Below, in pieces: positions 1 to 10,900 of a DNA stretch of 64,000 nt. The translations under genes were made by a program, and so were the position numbers. Under the pieces are notes generated by a model that made no database searches, was not told where the DNA came from, and saw nothing but the letters and a program-made list of their open reading frames with translations. Each line of letters opens with the position of its first letter. Position 1 is the stretch's first letter. The DNA is from Atherinomorus stipes (lineage: Eukaryota; Chordata; Actinopteri; Atheriniformes; Atherinidae), in NCBI GenBank assembly GCA_023101725.1, contig JALJCO010010195.1, forward strand, positions 1,054,001-1,118,000. Reading direction: 5' to 3'.

Positions 1-288
1 AGTACCACAGAGACCCCTGACAAGCAAGTAATTTCGCGAACAAATCATAGGCTAACAGTTAGCGCTGAGCTATGCAGCACTCACATGGATCTTGTAAACA
101 TTGATGGATAATCGGACTCCGATCAACGGGATCAAACGGAGCAGCCTGTTATGGAGCTGTAAGCGCTCGACCCAGAGTCTGATATGGAGTTTGAAGTACA
201 CGCAGTACCACAGAAGTACCACAGAGACCCCTGACAAGTAAGTAAATTAGCGAACAAATCATAGCCTAACAGTTAGCATTGAGCTGAG
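1..288. repeat. Tandem duplication with 214-bp period (satellite-like edge)
   Basis: Positions 1-75 recur at 215-288 with a handful of substitutions; both copies begin AGTACCACAGAGACCCC and run to GAGCT. The 10-mer AGTACCACAG also occurs at 204-213, directly before the second copy. This may be the end of a longer array that starts left of the window. No coding potential was seen. The duplication is read directly; calling it a satellite is inference from two copies. Confidence 0.7.
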
Positions 289-964
289 AGATGTGTTGAC
301 TCACCAGTGTTGTTGTCTGTCCATGCGCGTTTTTATAGTAGGAACTGCGTCAGGTTTCAGAAGTAATCCCAGAGAAAAAACACTTTACTGCCCGAGATTC
401 ATGAAGTTGTCAGGAGTGAAGTTCACACACAAAGTTGAGGTTTTTTTCCCTGCTCCTGAAGTTATAATCCAACTACTTCTGACAAGTCGATTCATCCAGT
501 AGGTACAACAATAAACTCCCACGCTGAACGTAACTGCATTTCCCCCAACTTGCTGTCCTCTAGAGCTTAAAAAAAAAAAAAAAAAAAGGAACAAAATTCT
601 CCTGAACTCTTGAGCAAACGTCTGTTAGCTGATGGCTGCTTGTCTCTGAGGAAATCTTCCTGCAGGTGTTAGTTTCTTCCTTAGAGAGTGTGTATAGGAT
701 TCTCTGAGTATCTGTTCAACACAGGGCGTCTTGCTATGGTACTGAGCGTGCGCATTTGAACTTTCGTGATTGGTGCCACGTTCATACGTAACGGTAGGGG
801 TAGTCAGCCGTTTGCAGGGAGGTAGCGCTTGGCTTAAATATTCATGTAGATTACTCAAATATGCATGAATGAAGAAAAATAACGATTTAAATCATTTCTT
901 GATAAGGAAATAACACACTGACATGCTGAAAAGCTCTTAAAAGTCCATTTTTCATGATAGGGCT
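289..964. other. Gene-free spacer with A tract and a transposon-like right end
   Basis: No exon was recognised. There is an A tract at about 569-587. The right part ends at about 969 with the reverse complement of TTAAAGGAGCCCTATCATG, which resembles the terminus of TTAA-flanked fish MITEs, but I could not find a matching left end. The remainder is unassigned. Confidence 0.4.
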
Positions 965-2100
965 CCTTTAAGGCCCTGGATGCTGTAGGGCTGTCTTGAC
1001 GGACACGCCTCTGCAGCATTGCGTGGACATTGGGGGCAGTACCTCTGGACTGGCAGACTGGGGTGGTGGTCCCCCTTTTCAAAAAGGGGGATCGGAGGGT
1101 GTGTTCCAACTTCAGGGGGATCACACTTCTCAGCCTCCCTGGTAAGGTCTATTTGGGGGTCCTGGAGAGCTTGGTCCGCATTTCTGGCTGTAGGTCGAAT
1201 CCATTCCCAATGAGAGTTGGACTCCGCCAGGGCTGCCCTTTGTCACAGATCCTGTTCATAACCTTTATTGACAGGATTTCTAGGCGCAGCCGAGGTGTCG
1301 AGGGGATCCGGTTTGGTGACCTCAGGATCGGGTCTCTGCTGTTCTCAGATGATGTGGTTTTATTGGCGTCGTCGGGCCGCGAACTCCAATTTGCAGCCGA
1401 GTGTAAAGCGGCCGGGATGAAAATCAGCACCTCCAAATCTGAGACCATGGTCCTCACCCGGAAAAGGGTGGGGTGTCCTCTCTGGGTCGGGAGCGAGGTC
1501 CTGCCCCAGATGGAGGAGTTCAAGTATCTCGGGGTCTTGTTCACGAGTGAGGGAAAAATGGATCGGTGCAGCGTCTGCAGTGATGCGGACTCTGCATCGG
1601 TCCATCTTGGTGAAGAAGGAGCTGAGCCAGAAGACGAAGCCCTCGATTTACCGGTTGATCTACGTTCCTACCCTCACCTATGGCCATGAGCTGTGGGTCA
1701 TGACTGAAAGAACGAGATCGTGGGTACAAGCAGCCGAAATGATTTTCCTCCGCAGGGTGGCCGGGCTCTTCCTTTGAGATAGGGTGAGGAGCTCGGTCAT
1801 CCGGGAGGGACTCAAAGTAGAGCCGCTGCCCCTCCGTACAGAGAGGAACCAGATGAGGTGGCTTGGGCATCTGGTCAGGATGCCTCCTGGATGTCTCCTT
1901 GGTGAGGTGTTCCAGGCACGTCCCACCGGGACAAGACCCCGAGGGAGACCCAGGACACGCTGGAGGGACTACGTCTCCCGGCTGGCCTGGGAACGCTTCG
2001 GGATGAGCTGGCGGCTGTGGCCGGGGTGAGGGAAGTCTGGGCTTCCCTGCTTAGGCAGCTGCCCCCGCGACCCGATCCCAGATAAACGGAAGAAGACGGT
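965..2100 (+). mobile_element. Degenerate non-LTR retrotransposon (LINE), 3' part of reverse transcriptase ORF
   Basis: Broken reading frames give a LINE polymerase relic. The stretch 1030-1560 includes GVVVPLFKKGDRRVCSNFRG, then RVGLRQGCPLSQILF, then a catalytic-box region LLFSDDVVLLASS where the usual first residue of the ADD/FADD box is altered to SDD. The frame then shifts near 1550-1570 into a second segment (SIYRLIYVPTLTYGHELW) with a stop at 1776-1778, and a third frame at about 1784-2029 carries the C-terminal RPRGRPRTRWRDYVSRLAW. The block joining the fingers region to the VGLRQGCPLS motif is much shorter than normal, so an internal deletion removed part of the RT core. The 3' end, near 2090-2105, is GC-rich followed by short degenerate repeats. 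Non-functional. I do not assign a named clade. Confidence 0.85.
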
Positions 2101-2149
2101 ACGGTACAGTAATTTAAAGTTACATCAAAAGGAACATTAAAAAGAAACT

Positions 2150-2301
2150 GAATAATACTTTTCTAAGTAATTAGTTATTTTTATGAAGCTGTAACTTTGT
2201 TACTGATGCCATTACTTTTTTGGAGAAGTAATTAGTAACTATAATTAATTACTTTTTTTTAAGTCATGTTCCCAACACCGGACAGGACCCCACACTGTCA
2301 C
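2150..2301. repeat. AT-rich transposon-like remnant ending CCCAACACCG
   Basis: The stretch has repeated AAGTAATTAGT / TAATTACTTTTTT modules and ends TTCCCAACACCG. This style is seen at the termini of many teleost DNA-transposon relics (family knowledge, not a database match). It is followed at 2281-2301 by a 21-bp sequence that recurs exactly at 39,816-39,836. Confidence 0.4.
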
Positions 2302-2794
2302 CCGTATATTAAATAAAATAAAATTAATTAAACTAGAAAAGCACTCGAAGAGTGCAGACCTCTGCCAAACAGCTTGATTCCCTTATTTATGTGTGTTCTG
2401 TATCATAGTATCCTGAATTTTATCTGGATCCGGATCAACTTTTGAAACATTACAAACTTATTGAGATCCTTTCTTGTAATTTTTGGACCAAACACTTGAG
2501 CCATTTGTGTGGAGTTATATGGAAAAATTCCAAAAATTTGGCCTATTATGGTGATGTTGATGTAAGACTGTTTAGGGCGTTGGTAAGGAGGTTTGATGTT
2601 CACCATGGGGTGTCGGTCACTGATCACTCTTAATCACAACAGCAAAGTAATGCAACAAACAACAAGCTTACAGGTGAGGAATTCCAGGACTAGATAAGAT
2701 GAATGCCTGGATTTAAGTGAGTGTGGTCTATAATTACAGAAATACAAGGCCATGAGGGACATTCGTTCGGCAAATAAACACATACAAGGTATTA

Positions 2795-3216
2795 ATTATT
2801 ACTAGGGCTGTCAAAAAATTAATCCTAAATTAATCCTATTGTCAAAAAAGAGATATTTTCATTAATTAGTACTGCTATGTGCAAAAAAAAAACCCATTAA
2901 ATTTTATTTTACAACTTAAAGGCTAAAACCAAGCCAGAACTCTGGGAGTAGTCCAGGACTCAGACCTGAATTTCAGCTTCACGTTAATACAGTTGTGAAG
3001 TCAGCCTGTGAGGACTGGATCAGCAGCATTCTGGACTAAACTGCCACCATCTGAAGGACTTAAGGGAGACATGTAAGGACAGGGTTTCAGTAGTCTAGTC
3101 TACTAAAGATAAATGCAGAATTCTTGATGAGACACCTTTAATCCAAAATGTATTCTAGAAGTGACAAAAGTAATGTGATTAATCAGGATACATTTTTTGA
3201 CAGCCCTAATTATTAC
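2795..3216. mobile_element. hAT-type MITE with perfect 8-bp target duplication
   Basis: The element spans 2803-3208 (406 bp). It begins TAGGGCTGTCAAAAAAT and ends with the exact reverse complement of that 17-mer. It is flanked on both sides by the same 8 bp, ATTATTAC (2795-2802 and 3209-3216). An 8-bp duplication is the hallmark of hAT transposases, and the TAGGGCTGTCA terminus is common in fish non-autonomous hATs. It has no transposase ORF. Inside, around 2944-2995, is a short stretch that can be read as GVVQDSDLNFSF, which resembles the C-terminal part of an L2-type LINE ORF, so the MITE may be chimaeric. Confidence 0.85.
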
Positions 3217-4030
3217 TAATAAATCCCTTACAGTTAGGACTAAACATGCATGCGTGTTCAAGGCTAACAGTTACAGTAACTGGCAGGTCAGCTAGCTTAA
3301 TAGCATAAAAAGGCACATGGTGAATGGAGGAACACTTCTGAATAAGCAAATCAGCTAAATAACTTTAAAGGCTAAATAAACACCCTGTTCAGGCAGAAAT
3401 ACAACTATACTTACAGTTCTTCACAGATGCACACAGTTCACCATATTCAACTGCCTAGAAGTCTGTCCAACAGTCTTCTCTCCTCATGCTTACTGCTGCT
3501 CATAAGTTTCATTTCTGCATCCTGACATCATGTGCAGCCCAGCTGCATGGGGGACCATTTCCCGTATTTTACCATCACTTTGAGGACGTTTTGCCTCCGT
3601 GGGGACATTTTCCTGGTCCCCATGGGTCCAAACCCCAATTTGAGGGTCAAGATTAGGTTTTAGAGATTACAGTTAGGTTTTGGTTAGGGTTAGGACCAGG
3701 GTTAGGTTTAGGCAATCAGTTATGGGCAGGTTTAGGGTAAGGGGCTAGGGAATGCATTATGTCAATGGATGTACCCCACGGGGATAGACAAACAGACGTG
3801 TGTGTGTGTGTGAGTGTACACCTGTACTTGCTACATTATGAAAACTGTTCTGCCTTTTTAATAAACAAAGTGAGAACTTTTCTCACTAAGAAAACACCCT
3901 TTTTGATGGTTGAGATTTGGTTTTAGAGTTTAGGTTAGAATCAGATTTTTAGGTAGGGTTGGGTCAAGGCCAGGGTTAATCTTAAATAAGGGAATCTTAA
4001 ATAAAATTTGACCACCAGAGGCACTGTTGA
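3217..4030. repeat. Spacer with TTAGGG/TTAGGTTT-rich dispersed repeat and short GT microsatellite
   Basis: From about 3570 to 3985 the sequence has a dispersed teleost repeat pattern: GGGGACATTTTCCTGGTCCCC, then imperfect GTTAGG units (3655-3730), then (GT)n near 3797-3812. The part before 3570 is unassigned. The TTAGG-like units are irregular and interstitial, not telomeric. Confidence 0.45.
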
Positions 4031-4034
4031 CGTT

Positions 4035-4410
4035 TTAGATTCAGATTTTAAAAACTTTATTTATCCCACAGAGCAATTAATTCGCAGTCAAAGTCATCCA
4101 TTTAAGGAAAACAAATACAGTAGTACAATAATATCCACTTGACAGGAAACAACAACATATCTGTTCTAGTGACACAGAATTTTAATTTGTGCATGAACCA
4201 TTTCTCACATCTTAAGTGCTGCAAGACAATAAGAATGAAAATAAAAGCTATTATTACAAATTGCTCTCTGCATTCAGAAGCTTGATGGCTGAAGGAATAA
4301 AGGTGGTTACTAATGGTCCCAGGCAAGTGGACTGCTCTTTTCTCCCAGAGAGAGCTCAGATCTTCCTGCTTGGCTTCAAAGATCCTAGAGCAGGCCGTAG
4401 CAATACCACA
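4035..4410 (-). mobile_element. 3' end of an L2-like LINE, minus strand
   Basis: On the minus strand one frame reads FIPSAIKLLNAESNL followed by a stop (around 4245-4290), the typical C-terminal end of L2/CR1-type LINE ORF2 in fish. Downstream on that strand is a tail with GGGATAAATAAAGTTTT (about 4048-4066), similar to the L2-type 3' terminus. The more N-terminal part is frame-broken. 5'-truncated and dead. Confidence 0.55.
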
Positions 4411-4587
4411 CAATTTTTTTTTCTTTAACAGACAGCCCTTTAAATCAGCATAAAGAGGAGAAAGTTAACAAACTCTCAGTGAAACACCAATAAAAGTTGA
4501 ATAAGTCATGAAAGATTTATGAAAGTCATGAAAGAAAAATCACAAAAGCTTTTGATTCATTGACCTGACTGTTTTTTTTTTTTTTTC

Positions 4588-4977
4588 ATTCATTAATTTT
4601 CCTTACCGCTTATCCAGTTCAGGGTCGCAGGGGTTGCTGGAGCCTAGCTGTTATCAGGCGAGAGGCAGAGTACACCCTGGACAGGTCGCCAGTCTGTCAC
4701 AGGGACAACACAGAGAGACAGACAACCATTCACACTCACATTCATACCTAGGGACAATTTGGAGTTATCAATTAACGTAACATGCATGTCTTTGGACGGT
4801 GGTAGGAAGCCGGAGTACCCGGAGGGAACCCACTCATACACGGGGAGAACATGCAAACTCCACACAGGAAGGAACTGTTGGAATTGTTCTAACCCCCTCC
4901 CCAGCCGGGAATCTAACTAGCGACCTTCTTACTGTGAGACTGCGGTGCTAACCACCATGCTACCGTGCAGCCCTGTT
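4588..4977 (+). repeat. Dispersed teleost repeat, family R1, copy 1
   Basis: About 390 bp containing CCGCTTATCCAGTTCAGGGT, CACCCTGGACAGGTCGCCAG, CATGCATGTCTTTGGAC, GAGAACATGCAAACTCC and an end TGCTAACCACCATGCTACCG. Other copies are at 37,452-37,785 (+), 36,755-36,925 (-), 43,937-44,215 (-) and a degenerate one at 24,175-24,300. This is one of the commonest dispersed repeats in teleost genomes; its class is not decided here. Confidence 0.8.
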
Positions 4978-5964
4978 TTTTTTATTTTTTTGTGAATTTG
5001 ACAACATAATATTCTCTAATGATAAATAAATAATATTCTCTATAAATAAATTCTCTTTGCTCTATTTTGCTCTATTTCCTCCTTTAGAGCAACCTTGCAA
5101 AAAATCTGTGAGTTCTCATGCTTACAGTTTAGATGCATAGACCATTACACACACAAAGTATTGCAATCAGTTTAAGTTTAAAATGGCATTTCTTTGAAAA
5201 ACAAAATACACAGCTAATGATATATCTCTTGAGTATATATTGATGCTCTTGCCGGCTGTGGTTTAACCCTGCACATCTGCAGTAAACGTTTCAAGTTTCT
5301 GCACACCCACATATGTTGAGTTAATCTGGGGGTTGGCTGCTGTTTGCTGGAAATTTGCTGAAGTCATCCAGTTCCATTATACTCAAAGGAACCATAAAGG
5401 TGTAATCATCTCACCTCAACAGGTGTGTGAAAAGCCCCTTTCGTCAAACCAAGGGTTTTTTGTTTACATCAGATGTGGGCAGAGCTGTTTTCTTGTGGGG
5501 AAAAAAAAAATCTCATAACAAAAGAAAAATAAAGGAGAGGAACTTACTCTTAAAAAATTTAAAAAATAACAAATGAACACTATATTAGAGTGGTGGAACT
5601 AAACCTTTCCATTACTGATTCAGTGAAGTTCATTGTTTTTTCTTGAGCCCTGAACTGAGTTCCACATATTTTTATGAAACGCCAACTAACAGGAAAGTGC
5701 AACAAAAGTTGATTGAACAAAGTTTAATTTCCATCACATAAACTTTTTCCTCCTCTCATAATCTCCACTTTGTTAAGAAAGGCAGGGTAGATTGAAGAAA
5801 AATCTAAATTCAAAGCCCACTTTGGGGATTAAAAGATCCAAAATCTTGGCTAAAAGCTTGGCCATTCAGATATTTTGTATGCCTTCTACCATGACCCATC
5901 ATAAGTTGCCAAGTATCAAGCAAGCTCATCGCATCAGCTTTTATAATACATCACCTAATGCCTA
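4978..5964. other. Intergenic, AT-rich, nothing recognised
   Basis: There are short A/T runs and chance ORFs below 80 codons. No exon, RNA gene or clear repeat was identified. Confidence 0.5.
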
Positions 5965-5965
5965 T

Positions 5966-6423
5966 TTAAAGACACACAACGGAACTTTTAGCAGTTTTCT
6001 CAGTGATGCGCCCCCTATCAACGGCTAAACCAGCATCCATCTTGCATCGTACCTGTACCGTGAGCTCACTCCAGCCAGTAAAAGACAGTCTTATCTTGAC
6101 TCTTGTTCTGTTGCTTCTTCTCTCTTGTTCCTCTCTCTTGTGTTTTTTTACCGAATCCGACATGATGCGCATTCAAAACACCCTGTGTGTTCATGTCTGG
6201 TTCATATCCACTTGCTAGTAAGTGACGCAGTGCGCAACCAATAGTTGGCTGCAATGTCACAGCTGCGTCCCGGATGCAGAACTTACATAGTGCAGTTTCT
6301 GAGCTCCGGGATGCCGCTGGGCAGTGACGGTTTGAAAATGCGCATAATGAATATTGTTGTGCCATCAAAAGGAGTCAGAAACGCAGATTTTTAATGTCTA
6401 AAAGTTACATTGTGTGTCTTTAA
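5966..6423. mobile_element. TTAA-flanked MITE, family T2
   Basis: The element (5970-6419, 450 bp) is bounded by TTAA on both sides (5966-5969 and 6420-6423). The left terminus is AGACACACAACGGAACTTTT and the right terminus in reverse complement is AGACACACAATGTAACTTTT, that is 18 of 20 identical. It has no transposase ORF. TTAA target duplication is typical of piggyBac-type transposases, but the termini do not look like canonical piggyBac ends, so the superfamily is inference. Confidence 0.7.
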
Positions 6424-7899
6424 AGAGATGTTTTTTTTGCTGAAACTAAATGCTGAGAAGTACCTTAAACTGCCCTTAGATGCTTCACTTCTTAAGGACT
6501 TAAACATGTTTGTTCTTGTGTCTGAGGCAAAACATTCAATTAGATGACAATTTTTGCCATCCCCGCACACTTTCAGCAGTGTTTTCCCTTCAGCTGCTTC
6601 TTTAATGTTGGAAACAATGACTGTCCATAACATGCACTGATAGTAAAGTCAAAGCGAGCAGGAAAATTAGTTTTAAACTTGCTCCTTTTTCTTTCATTTC
6701 CAGCTGATCCAAAATCAAGGTTGCATTAGACATCTGGTTCTTTTCACAGATGTCTACCTTGTGTAATTAGTTTCCCCCAAGAGCTTTTGCACATGATGCA
6801 GAAGCTAATTGAGCACCTTATTTTCTGCTCTATTGTTTTTTTCTTTTTTGTAATAAAGTAGCTTTTTAACTAACAGTATGATTTGTAGTTTTGCTTTCTG
6901 TGATCTAAAATAACTTGCAAACACTGCAGTTTTAAGTATTTGATTTGACAGCAAGTGCTACCGTCAGTTTCCACGAGTTTTAATGAATTTTTCCGTTTAC
7001 TTTGTAGTGGGAAGTTTGTGAATCCTACGCAGGCCGCACAAGCTTTACAACTGACATTGAACTGATTTAAGAAAAGTAAACGTCTGTTTTTCTTTTCCTG
7101 GCTTGAAGCAACCAGTCACACCACAAATGTTAATATGCATGGATTTACTTAGACATGACTTGAGAAGCTAAAAAGCCTTGAAACAAGGTTAGGTTTGGTT
7201 GAAACTCCTCTTTTTCACTTGAGGGATGTACACCCAATTCTTCAAATATGATCTCATTATTACAAGTAGAGAATTGTTTTCACAGTGACTCATCTATCTC
7301 ACAGGATGAATTCTCATTAGGGTGGAGAAAACCAATTCTCTTGCTTAATAGCAATCCTTTTTTGCTGCCTTCTGCCTGTTGGCTGCTGTGAGTCTTCACT
7401 CTTCAGCCTTATTTGTCTGGGTTTGGTTAACACAATAGAGCCAACTGTGGCAATGAAAATAGGCCCTTTATCAGCATTATCTGATGCCAGGTCCTATCTC
7501 TGACTCATGTTATTCTTGTTGTCTTGTTGCCCACATGAAATCGATGCTTTGCATTAATAGTACTGTTACCACTGCCCTTGATGGGGGCAAGAGAAGGTGG
7601 TGTTGTTGGCTGATCTTCATAGATGTTCATGGAAATAATAAATATTTTTCTTACTATTTAATTCCGTCTATCTAAAGGGTTAAATAATCCTCTCAGGAGA
7701 TTTCCATTCTCCTGTATGAACCTGTAAAGCAGATGAGAAGCAGTGTGAGTGTCAATGAGGTATGTGTGAATACACACCCTAGTGAAGAGGAGTGTACATG
7801 CAGACAGAACACCTTCAGTCTTGTGTCTCCTGCCTGTTTTACCTCAGGGGTAGCACCAGCTGCCTTAAAGTAATACTCACTTTTAGCCTTTTTCTCCAG

Positions 7900-7935
7900 G
7901 GAGTGAGACATACCACCACAGCCATGGGGAAGCAG
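7900..7935 (+). other. Candidate 36-nt 5' exon of mid1
   Basis: A pyrimidine-rich acceptor (CCTTTTTCTCCAG) precedes 36 nt that end in a strong donor, CAG|GTAAGA. The segment contains ATG GGG AAG CAG in good Kozak context (CAGCCATGG). If joined to the mid1 acceptor at 21,029, this ATG would open a 21-codon uORF ending at 21,080-21,082. Only the splice-site look supports it; there is no transcript evidence. Confidence 0.25.
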
Positions 7936-10900
7936 GTAAGATTGGATCAGGAAGCATTTAATGGTATTGGGGGGTTTATTAAGAGGCAAGCCTTACATTT
8001 TAGTTCTGTTGCACAGTGTCAGTGCTGATTATCTCCGGCTGAGCAGCGAGGTAACCTGAAGTCTGCTAGAAATAGACATGAATGATTTTAGAATATTAAT
8101 CACTGCATATACAGCGTCACACCTGGATACCGATTTAGTTATATGAGAAATCAACTCACAGCAGTCAGGAAAATGCTAAATGAACACATGCATGGATGAA
8201 CAGGAGTGCACAAACAGGAAGAGGAATCACAACTTTGTGTGTAAGTCATTAAAATGAGCCTTGGTTGTTTTCTACATCTAAATTGATTTAGAGATGCAGC
8301 CAGACACATGATCTTGACAACATGTTCACTTTTATTTGCACACGCATCACATCTGATGACAGCTGAGCTGAGCTCCGACACATCTTCCTAATAAAACGGC
8401 TGCTGCATTATTCATCCAGCATTTCCTGCTTACATGAACAGACCTGTTACCATGCTTTTATTTCATCCAGAAGTTTAAGTTTTTTTTTTTTCTTTTTTAC
8501 AAGATAGTTTATAGGTTTCAATGAGAGGCATAGCTCTCCTCATATTTTTTGTTTTGGTGGAAAATAAAGCAATGCCATGTTGCTCTAACAGAGAGCAGAA
8601 TGTGTGGCTGTGCCAAATATTTTGAGAAATGGAGCTCTGGTGAACTCATTTAGGTTTTCTGTTCTTTCCTTCACACAAGCATCTGGATCTGTTATTTTTC
8701 TGAAACAACCCATCTTGATTCAGTTTTTAGGCAGTGAACCATAGCATTGTTTCTCAAAATTCTTCTTTTATCCCTGAGGTGACTATTTTTTTCACTTAAT
8801 TGTTGGCTTTTCTGATTACAAAGTGGCCTCAAAAGACAGTTTAAATGTATTGTCATTTCTCAGTGCGTTTTGGGAAATCTAGTGATTGGGATTTGTGGTT
8901 CAAATCTCACTCGTGTTGTCAGTTCGTAGTTATGTTTATTCAATCCTCACTCCAAATAATAAAGCCAACTGTGTGTGCTCTGGACCGGCAGTGCCAGCTC
9001 CGGTAGCAGCTGCGAGTTATCCAGGCCTGGTTGTTGTGACAGGACAAGAGCTGTTGCTGGGTCACTCTCATTGTCAGAGCCAATAGCTGTGCATGGAAAT
9101 GAGGTCTTGTGAGGAAATTGGGGTTTGTGCGTGCATGTGTGGGGTCACATAATGAGGCTATTTTGTTTTAATGTGTACAAAGAGACGGTCCCCATAATGG
9201 AAGGCATGTAGTTGGGTTATTTAAGCACTGCTAGGCTTACATGTATAAAGTAAAAGTGAACCAACTGTAGCTGACCCCTCATAAGTTTGTACAAAACTCA
9301 TGGTGCAGCTGGGATTTATTTGATAAGTGATAACACTGCAAATGTTTCATCCACATTCAACTCCAGGAAACATGATTCACCTGCCAGGATTGAGAAATGG
9401 ATCCTACACTGTCTTGAAGGAATGCCTTGTTGACATGTTGATGGAGTGCAGGTGAAGATATAGTATGGCCAATCTGAGCCAACATTCACAGTGAAAGCAG
9501 TGAAACAGAGAGACCGGCTTTTAACCCAATGTGCCTAAACACAGCAACAATAGACTTTAATGTTCATGTGCTTTAAAAAAAAAGGCTTGTGGTTATCACT
9601 AATAGTGCTAACTGCAACAATGACAGCATCAAAAATGGCCCAACCTGAGCAGTTGGTGTTATGAAAACATCCCCCAGCCCACATCCAGCCAACCCAGATC
9701 CAAACAGCTGGGCTTCCGCCTTTGGCTCTGACAGTCTCTTTGGACATATGAACACAGCTCACCACAACAGATGTTTTGAGCTTGTGGTACAATGTCTGAC
9801 TGAAAATGAAGGAACAATGACTCAAAGCTTTACATAGGAGAAATGAAAATATACAGTATATATCTTTTATATCCACCTGTGTTGGAGAGGTGGCATCTCC
9901 GATAGCTGCTGCTTGTAAAACAACACCGTGTTCGGGGGTTGGGTGTTGGTTGGGACTACCACATGAGGGGAAGAAGAGTGGTTGAGTGCTTCACCAGCAC
10001 CATCCTTGATAAGACAAGTTTACTGCTGCTGGTGGGAGATTCCTGATAAAGCTGTGACAATGGATCCCACAGAACCTGGAAGCAATTATAGACTCCTCCA
10101 AGTAGTAAAGAATGTAGCAGGCGTTCACCTCACCCTTTCCAAAGGAGACCTCTTTTTCTTTTTGTCCAAGTAGAAAAAAAAAAATCAAAGCCAAGACTCT
10201 GAGGCAATGGAGCTGTGGTGTGGACTAAACATAACATATGACCTTTCTGTTCCATAACCCTTTCACAGATTGGTTTCAGTGAAAAAGCACCAGACAGTAC
10301 AGTACAGTATTTCACAAGGCTGCTCTCAACCACAAAGTATAACTGGTTTTCTTGGTAAACGATACATGAATGTTTCTTAAGGCCTTGAAATTTTCTTTTG
10401 ATCTCTTGTCATGACTCTCATATTGTAACTCCGAGTGAATCGTTTCATGAAAGCATCTTGTAAACGACCGTTGAACTATACTCTTTATGAGCAGAATGAA
10501 AGGCACATTAAACATTAACAGAAAGTCTTGTTAAAGAAAACCTTTTTCAGTTTACTGTTTTTCTGAACTGAATTCAATCCAACCATTTAATGTCACAGTA
10601 TGCATTCATGACCAAAGGTGACAGCTGATACAGCTTGAAGCATAAACACAATAAGAGGAAGAGAATCAATGCCAGGTCAATGCCCACATTGCTCCTATAT
10701 GTGGTGCCAGCTAGTCATAAACCATGCTAAATGAATGTAGACATCCAGAAAATATTTCATAAAGTGCTGTAATAAGCAAAGACAGGTGAACCTGCTGTCA
10801 GACGCTTCCTTCTACCTGCACCGAACGAATGAGACTTCTCTTGAAGGCTGAAGATTAACTGCAGTGAGTGTTAATTGGCTTTGTAGTAATGTGTTCATTT

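Noticed and set aside
3655..3730. Telomere-like TTAGGG units
   Set aside because: Units are irregular, few and interstitial, mixed with TTAGGTTT. They belong to a dispersed repeat, not a telomere or a clear fusion point. The same applies to CCTAACCC at 38,540-38,578.
4644..4865. 73-codon minus-strand ORF
   Set aside because: It lies wholly inside the R1 dispersed repeat, and the same kind of frame recurs in the copy at 37,601-37,840.
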